From NCBI RefSeq assembly GCF_031846385.1, contig NZ_JAVRHV010000008.1:96519-160518 (forward strand): a stretch of DNA of 64,000 bases, given 5' to 3'. A program made the position numbers and the translations under genes. The stretch is from Urechidicola vernalis. GTDB lineage: Bacteria; Bacteroidota; Bacteroidia; Flavobacteriales; Flavobacteriaceae. This document shows positions 60,001-64,000 of this stretch, piece by piece (positions within the stretch are counted from its first letter, which is position 1; the number at the start of each line of letters is the position of its first letter). The notes beneath the pieces were generated by a model that was given only the letters and a program-made list of their open reading frames with translations, did not search any database and had not been told where the DNA came from.

Positions 60001-63000
60001 ATTTACCTGTAGCTGAAGACGATGAAATAAAAATTTTAGAGGATGATCCTGCAACACTCATTCTTGTTGCATATAATGATGATTTTGGCGGTGATGGTCC
60101 AAGTGATACTCCAATTGTAATTTTTGAAGCACCAACCAACGGAACGGCTATAATATATCCAGGGACAACTCCAAATGATCCAACTGATGATAGTATTTTG
60201 TATACACCAGATGCTAACTATTTTGGCACAGATATGGTTGTATATACTATTGAAGATAGTAATGGTGATTCAAGTAACGCTACTTTAACAATTACTATTG
60301 AAAGTGTTGATGACGAACCAATGGCAGTAGATGATGAAACGACTGTTGCTGAAGATAGCGGAGTTACGAACATTGATGTAACGGACAATGACGACTTTGG
60401 AGGAGATGGTCCAAGTACTGGGACGATATCAGTAATAGAGGGCTCAACGCAAGAGGGAGGTACGGTAAGTGTAAATGATAATGGTTCTTCAGATGACCCA
60501 ACAGATGATTTAATAAATTATGAACCTGCATTAGATTTTTATGGTACGGACACTTTTGATTATAAAATATTAGATTCAGATGGAGATGATTCTGTGGCAA
60601 CTGTTACTGTTACAGTGACCTCTGTAAATGATGTTCCACGAGCAATGGACGATGTAAACGTTCTTATTGTGGAGGATAGAATAGAAGCAGAACTATTTAT
60701 TTTAAATAACGATGAGTTTGGTGGAGACGGTCCTGGTACCTTTACGTTGACTAGTTTGCCAGCAAACGGTACAGCCACAATAGACGACAGAGGAACACCA
60801 GATGTTTTAGATGATGTTGCGGTGTATTCGCCAACACCTGATTATAATGGTCCGGATAGTTTTACCTATGCAATTACTGATAGTGATGGAGATCCATCTA
60901 CAGCTTCTGTAAGCATTGAGGTTACACCTGTTGATGATTTTCCGTTAGCAGAAGATGATACTGTTGAGACCGATGAAGATACACCATTGAATATAGATGT
61001 TTTAGCAAATGACGATTTTGGAGGAGATGGACCAAGTATCGTCCCTATTGAGGTTTCTAGTCCTTCAACTTCAAAAGGAGGCACCGTTGTGGTAAATACT
61101 AATGGTACGGATGCTGACCCGACAGATGATACAATTGATTATGTTCCAGCATTAGATTTTAACGGTACAGATACGTTCGATTATAATATTTTGGATGATG
61201 ATGGCGATGTTTCTCCAGCTACAGTTACGATAACAGTAAACTCAGTTAATGATTTACCAATTGCGAAGGATATTCCTTTTAGTATTTTGGAAGATGCAAT
61301 TGAAACGACAATCCCTGTAACGTATAATGATGATTTCGGTGGAGACGGGCCAAGTAGCACACCTATTGTAATTGCTACAGCACCAACAAATGGGGTTGCT
61401 TCGGTCGATGATAATTTAACACCAACTGATCCAACTGATGACAATATAGTATATATGCCAAATGCAAATTATAATGGTATAGATACAGTTGTTTATACCA
61501 TTGAAGATAGCAATGGAGACAAAAGTAATGCTACACTAACGATTACCATAGAGAGTGTAGATGATCTGCCAATTGCAAGTGACGATGCAGTAACAGTTGC
61601 AGAGGACAGTGGTGTTACAAGCATTGATGTAACGGCAAATGATGATTTTGGAGGTGATGGCCCTAGTGTTGGAACGATATCAGTTGTTAGTGGATCTACA
61701 GGAGAAGGAGGAGCGGTAGTTGTGAACGACAACGGTACACCGAATGATCCAACGGATGACTTGGTAGATTATGAGCCAAAATTAGATTTTTTTGGTACAG
61801 ATACTTTTGACTATAAGATATTAGATGCAGATGGAGATGATTCAGTAGCCACTGTAACGGTAACGGTAACATCAGTAAACGATGTTCCAATGGCAGTTGA
61901 CGATCCAAATGTGGTTATTGTAGAGGATAGAATAAATGCTGTATTGTATTTATTACCAAATGATGATTTCGGCGGTGATGGACCAGGTACGTTTACATTG
62001 ACTAGTTTACCACCAAATGGAACAGCAACTATCGATGATCAAGGAAATACAAATGTATTAGATGATGTTGTTGTGTATTCACCTACTCCTGATTATAATG
62101 GTTCAGATAGTTTTACTTATACTATTACTGATAGTGATGGAGATGCATCCACGGCAACGGTAACCATAGAGTTAACCCCAGTAAATGACGAGCCATTAGC
62201 AGAGGATGATGCTACTACAACTGATGAGGATACAGCATTAAATATAGATGTATTACCAAACGATGATTTTGGTGGAGACGGTCCAAGTCTAGGACCAATT
62301 GAGGTAACCAGTGCATCTACAGCCATGGGAGGCACCGTAGTTGTAAATGAGAACGGAACCACAACTGATCCAACCGATGATACGATTGATTATGTTCCGG
62401 CATTAGATTTTAACGGTACAGATACATTTGATTACAATATTTTAGATGTTGATGGTGATATTTCATCAGCAAGAGTTACAATAACAGTAAATTCAGTTAA
62501 CGATGTCCCAATTGCACAAGATGTTCCCTCAAGTATTTTAGAAGATGCATCAGCAACCACAATCCCTGTTACTTACAATGATGATTTCGGTGGGGACGGC
62601 CCAAGTAGCACGCCTATTGTAATTGCTACGGTACCAACAAATGGAGTTGCTACGGTAGATGATAATTTGACACCAACTGATCCAACCGATGACAGTATAG
62701 TGTATACACCAAATGCGAATTATAATGGTACAGATACAGTTGTTTATACCATTGAAGATAGCAATGGAGACACAAGTAATGCTACAGTAACTATTACCAT
62801 AGAGAGTGTAAATGATTTACCGACCGCAAATGCTGATACAGTAACAGTTACAGAGGACAGTGGTGTAACAAGCATTGATGTAACGGCAAATGATGATTTT
62901 GGAGGTGATGGCCCAAGTGTTGGAACGATATCAGTTGTTAGTGGATCTACGGTAGAGGGCGGAACGGTAGTTGTAAATGACAATGGTACTCCGAATGATC

Positions 63001-64000
63001 CAACAGATGATTTGGTAGCTTATCAGCCAAAATTAGATTTTTATGGTTCAGACACATTTGACTATAAGATATTAGATGCAGATGGAGATGATTCAGTTGC
63101 CACGGTAACAGTAACGGTAACATCAGTAAACGATGTTCCAACGGCTGTTGGAGATATCGCAAGTGTAGCGGAGAATAGTTCAGGGACTCTAATCACCGTT
63201 CTTTCAAATGATGATTTTGGAGGAGATGGACCAAGTGCAAGTGCCATAACAATTGCGGCACCACCTGTAAATGGAGTTGCTGTTGTAAACGATAATGGTA
63301 CTCCGAATGACCCAACCGATGACACATTATTTTATGCTCCTAATTCAAGTTATGATGGTGTAGATGTGATTCAATATACCATTGCAGATGCAGAAGGAGA
63401 TACAGCTACCGCATCGGTAATAATAAGAATATTTCCAGTTGATGTGGACCCAGTTGCTTCAGATGACTTTGCCCAAGTCAATGAGGACAATTCGAATAAT
63501 ACAATTGATGTGTTACAAAATGATAGTTTTGGAGGGAATGGACCTGGTATTGGCCCGATAGAAATTACTTCTTCGGCACCAACCGCAATGGGGGCAACTA
63601 TTTCAGTAAATGAAAACGGAACCCCAGATGACCCAACGGATGATTCTATTATTTATACACCTTCTCCAGATTTTAATGGAATAGATAGTTTTTCATATTC
63701 TATAAAAGATTCTGACAACGATACCGCCTCAGCAATTGTAACTGTAAATGTTTTACAAGTCAATGATTTACCAACAGCAAATGATGACAGTGCTACAGTT
63801 GCAGAGGATAGCGGAATGACTACAATTGATGTAACTACGAATGATGATTTTGGAGGCGATGGACCAAGTGCTGGGACAATTACTTTAGGAGTTGGAAAAT
63901 CATTCAATGGTAATTTGGTAAGTGTCAATGACAACGGAACACCAGATGATCCAACGGACGATAAGATAGATTATACACCATCGGCAGACTTTAATGGAGT
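54024..64000 (+). CDS. Giant multidomain surface protein with tandem cadherin-like repeats (partial)
   Basis: One frame stays open from ATG 54024 to the window end, more than 3,320 residues with the C-terminus missing. Order seen: signal peptide (to about 38, TVQSQ); a beta-sandwich region (to about 245); choice-of-anchor-D domain (249-370); GEVED domain (377-528, GEVEDYDVTI); two more anchor-D domains (530-785); a second GEVED (788-936, GEIEDYLVNI); a fourth anchor-D (941-1064); thrombospondin-3-like DxDNDG repeats (about 1066-1095); a carbohydrate-binding-like jelly roll; more DxDGDG repeats (about 1315-1390); a DUF11 domain (about 1560-1670); then about 16 units of roughly 104 residues, each with NDDFGGDGP, DPTDD and DxFxYxIxDxDGD motifs, probably calcium-rigidified. 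It should be exported and attached to the cell surface; a type IX sorting signal would be expected past the window. An adhesin role is inference. Confidence 0.9.
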   Translation, partial: MSKNYFKNIPFRFISTFLNSWRILFIFLFFTGLQTVQSQEIIASQYFNEDLGVISVSYDTIPVSSGFVGVKSVNDNWAFTGVAVDGEISTSNEKVASDPYSLKIQNFGNNGTDNHLVYFRTVDISEYDNVRFSIGFASDGEQRQHDDLRILYNYYIDADGEGVEDGVFEWVSFTTRLVIGTNNTPIDFGQEVPTVTEPNPYITPIGAIPNGATKFNVALISINSSTSGGSGKPKAYYIDDVELTGSAPEISVFGNNNLIENGQTETSTINNTDFGNAIANEATKLFEYSINNSGDLDLELTGAPLPVSITGDTDDFLLTVNPVTPVLPDDSSTFTIAFQPKSLGEKSITVTIANSDLDENPYTFVVIGTGTDAEFQYCDPTTPPIPNDNSSFYLSNVAVGDIDNTSTFEDPDRYSYFTQFTTNLNREQSYFTSIKNSTLDNSDSGVGIWIDYNRDGDFEDANEEVYTNLYSAGSGETEVERTLSILIPKFASPGLTRMRITVQEGEIPTPCGPFNQTGEVEDYDVTIVDLTDASPNALLLGNGIPIADGSNSTELENNTNFGRKEILADPQTNGFLIANLGGLDLTLDDPSPHVEITGDIEDFIISLVPSTPIIPASGSRFEITFNPQSEGIKSAVVSIAMNDSEKDPYTFAIEGVGFIPKARIITLGEGIFIQNGDITPREADNTDFRNIEVNGTALEHTFSIVNEGEIDLLLYDDPIIQLANDANFILTSPPASSVSPSDGTTFSVVFDPIEPGQHTTTVSIANNDEDQHPYIFDITGFGIIDTYCGVLDTINIPPSLSYYISNVTTDVIDNTTLFEPGRYSYYPGTIPDYTLGNTYNMSLTIETETDEEIGTAVWIDYNNDGDFLDFNEKIYTDLTTGSTNTTIERSFDFTIPEDAVEVITRMRIAVEKGEIPLACGPFISSGEIEDYLVNIVPITEPKTEIELVGNGEIIFNGDATPNTNDDTYFGSIDIDLGIESHTFTINNKGDLDLLLNGNPIVSLIGDTDSFSLSSLPEEVISGGGNTTFSIDFDPFEAREKTVIVEISNNDLNENPYRFAIQGNGKISNDNDGDLVLDQIDLDNDNDGIPNVEENSDCSNLVFKNTITLLEDFGTQSLDVGTPSVSSPYLGSYEYLPLAVGSVPEDSENSLIGGKYSVFNSIQEASSWADRSWHSLGDHTNGGTAPTGGRMLLINTNQVLNSEYYRRDIAAVEIGTPVDVSFWVLNLDLDIPDNEGRILPNMEVIIEQGNTSYTIISTGDVPRESLGDTAAWKNFSGSFIPESSEPITIVIVDRAALGNGNEFAIDDISVSQTQGICDIDGDGIPNEFDLDSDNDGIYDVIEAGGVDANNNGLADDDDDNSDNTATGGIPLSAGEGLVPTTTEGAHADYIDFDSDEDGCTDANEAYNSITTDPDNDGMFGEGIPTILDNGTVADAFYISPADGDENTVPDFVQLSETIVDIVRSPFDAIVLEGINVIFSVEVDFQGEGAGVRYQWQEDKGDGFEDLANDGKYEGVNSPLIRILNVDYSMSGYKYRVLVESPSYVCDDDLISAEAELIIKSSNLVTEKMVDNINPYANEDLNYTITVSNFGPQDATSVSVVDILPPEVTFISDNSNGSYNPVDGVWNIGNLSVGSSTSLIITVNVNTNAVGTVRNEIVQVNLAELDLITEGDVLYADFIVNTVPMAFDDTATVAEDSGTTSIDVTANDNFGDDGASIGTIAVVSGSSDEGGTVIVNDNKTPTDPTDDLIDYTPATDFNGEDRFEYRITDSNGDISNAIVNVTVTSVDDFPEATDDTLVEILEDAIDAQITVLVNDDFGGDGPGTMILETPPANGIAVIDDQGNTNVLDDLFLYTPSPDYNGSDSFTYTITDSDGDASTATVTIKVTPVNDEPVATDDTVEADEDTPLNIDVLANDDFGGDGPSSGPIEVSSPSTSRGGTVVVNTNGTDTDPTDDTIDYTPAKDFNGTDSFDYNILDVDGNISPATVTIVVNPINDLPVAEDDEIKILEDDPATLILVAYNDDFGGDGPSDTPIVIFEAPTNGTAIIYPGTTPNDPTDDSILYTPDANYFGTDMVVYTIEDSNGDSSNATLTITIESVDDEPMAVDDETTVAEDSGVTNIDVTDNDDFGGDGPSTGTISVIEGSTQEGGTVSVNDNGSSDDPTDDLINYEPALDFYGTDTFDYKILDSDGDDSVATVTVTVTSVNDVPRAMDDVNVLIVEDRIEAELFILNNDEFGGDGPGTFTLTSLPANGTATIDDRGTPDVLDDVAVYSPTPDYNGPDSFTYAITDSDGDPSTASVSIEVTPVDDFPLAEDDTVETDEDTPLNIDVLANDDFGGDGPSIVPIEVSSPSTSKGGTVVVNTNGTDADPTDDTIDYVPALDFNGTDTFDYNILDDDGDVSPATVTITVNSVNDLPIAKDIPFSILEDAIETTIPVTYNDDFGGDGPSSTPIVIATAPTNGVASVDDNLTPTDPTDDNIVYMPNANYNGIDTVVYTIEDSNGDKSNATLTITIESVDDLPIASDDAVTVAEDSGVTSIDVTANDDFGGDGPSVGTISVVSGSTGEGGAVVVNDNGTPNDPTDDLVDYEPKLDFFGTDTFDYKILDADGDDSVATVTVTVTSVNDVPMAVDDPNVVIVEDRINAVLYLLPNDDFGGDGPGTFTLTSLPPNGTATIDDQGNTNVLDDVVVYSPTPDYNGSDSFTYTITDSDGDASTATVTIELTPVNDEPLAEDDATTTDEDTALNIDVLPNDDFGGDGPSLGPIEVTSASTAMGGTVVVNENGTTTDPTDDTIDYVPALDFNGTDTFDYNILDVDGDISSARVTITVNSVNDVPIAQDVPSSILEDASATTIPVTYNDDFGGDGPSSTPIVIATVPTNGVATVDDNLTPTDPTDDSIVYTPNANYNGTDTVVYTIEDSNGDTSNATVTITIESVNDLPTANADTVTVTEDSGVTSIDVTANDDFGGDGPSVGTISVVSGSTVEGGTVVVNDNGTPNDPTDDLVAYQPKLDFYGSDTFDYKILDADGDDSVATVTVTVTSVNDVPTAVGDIASVAENSSGTLITVLSNDDFGGDGPSASAITIAAPPVNGVAVVNDNGTPNDPTDDTLFYAPNSSYDGVDVIQYTIADAEGDTATASVIIRIFPVDVDPVASDDFAQVNEDNSNNTIDVLQNDSFGGNGPGIGPIEITSSAPTAMGATISVNENGTPDDPTDDSIIYTPSPDFNGIDSFSYSIKDSDNDTASAIVTVNVLQVNDLPTANDDSATVAEDSGMTTIDVTTNDDFGGDGPSAGTITLGVGKSFNGNLVSVNDNGTPDDPTDDKIDYTPSADFNG
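59064..60314 (+). repeat. Higher-order repeat, copy 1 (four cadherin-like units)
   Basis: The unit types come in the order C-D-A-B. The conserved Phe codon of NDDFGG lies at 59145, 59466, 59766 and 60084, i.e. spacings of 321, 300, 318 nt and then 312 to the next copy, total 1,251 nt. This copy is the most diverged of the three. Confidence 0.88.
60315..61565 (+). repeat. Higher-order repeat, copy 2
   Basis: The Phe codons lie at 60396, 60717, 61017 and 61335, exactly 1,251 nt after those of copy 1 and with the same unequal unit lengths, so the four-unit block, not the single unit, was duplicated. Confidence 0.9.
61566..62816 (+). repeat. Higher-order repeat, copy 3
   Basis: The Phe codons lie at 61647, 61968, 62268 and 62586, again exactly 1,251 nt on. 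Its B and D units are close in DNA sequence to those of copy 2. Confidence 0.9.
62817..64000 (+). repeat. Fourth C unit and diverged terminal units of the repeat array
   Basis: The C unit (Phe codon 62898) is almost identical in DNA to that of copy 3. After it the phase is lost: the next units (63216, 63528, 63849) have spacings 318, 312 and 321 and different sequences (for example SVAENSSGTLITVLSND), though the last again looks like a C unit. Confidence 0.8.

Noticed and set aside
59064..64000. Many antisense frames of 70-90 codons opposite the giant gene
   Set aside because: They recur at the repeat period and are the mirror of the repeated sense codons. A single sense frame is continuous and has domain structure.
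59064..64000. Periodic repeats as a CRISPR array
   Set aside because: Units are 300-321 nt, all multiples of three, and encode a conserved protein motif; there are no short repeats with unique spacers.
1..64000. tRNA or rRNA genes
   Set aside because: No T-loop GTTCRANYC with a matching acceptor stem and no rRNA-like conserved stretches were noticed in the intergenic DNA.

Overview
The window is AT-rich DNA from a member of the Bacteroidota, almost certainly a marine-type Flavobacteriaceae. The evidence is gene content (type IX secretion sorting domain, CarboxypepD_reg-like TonB receptors, S9 peptidases, SemiSWEET, a clade II NosZ lipoprotein cluster, atpD-atpC apart from the other ATP synthase genes) and repeated promoter -7 boxes of the Bacteroidota form TAnnTTTG close upstream of start codons. 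No rRNA, tRNA, CRISPR array or complete insertion sequence was seen. Exact-coordinate claims below come from reading the sequence; family assignments come from motif recognition without a database search.

Layout. 1-7.9 kb is a mostly minus-strand housekeeping block: a truncated TolC-like gene, mgtE, rsmA, a DUF4286 gene, a TPR protein, serS and ribF, with a 47-residue plus-strand gene squeezed against the end of serS. 8.0-18.5 kb holds a secreted reprolysin-type metalloprotease with a type IX sorting tail, a TonB-dependent receptor, atpDC and an S9 peptidase. 18.7-25.8 kb is a full nitrous oxide reductase locus (fasciclin lipoprotein, cytochrome c lipoprotein, nosZ, unknown membrane protein, nosL, nosD, nosF, nosY), with hairpins or palindromes in several intercistronic gaps. 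25.9-30.3 kb carries leuS, with an unusual nuclease-like insertion, and a panE-like gene. 30.4-34.6 kb is a metal operon (DtxR/MntR-type regulator, TonB receptor, thioredoxin-like protein, ZIP transporter). A scarred 0.5-kb non-coding stretch and a NERD-domain gene follow.

36.2-44.7 kb has another S9 peptidase, a small FeoB-associated protein and a biotin locus (bioF, bioD, bioA, a ketoacyl synthase, a lipoprotein, bioB) peppered with short interspersed palindromes, two of which are translated inside genes. 44.7-53.9 kb has rseP, a SCO protein, feoAB, SemiSWEET, a histidine kinase, an enoyl-CoA hydratase, an HD hydrolase, a bacilliredoxin and a TerB/DnaJ protein. From 54.0 kb to the window end runs one open reading frame of more than 3,300 codons: a giant surface protein with choice-of-anchor-D, GEVED, calcium-binding and DUF11 domains, then about 16 tandem cadherin-like repeats. 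Thirteen of these fall into an exact 1,251-bp higher-order repeat.

How it fits together. The organism looks like a respiring, surface-active heterotroph that can reduce N2O, degrades protein outside the cell, imports ferrous iron and other metals under metallo-regulation, and makes its own biotin. The points most worth a second look are the DUF559-like domain inside LeuRS, the four-unit higher-order repeat, the translated palindromes in biotin genes, the duplicated ZIP gene end beside the NERD gene, and the outer-membrane-to-cytoplasm metal operon.
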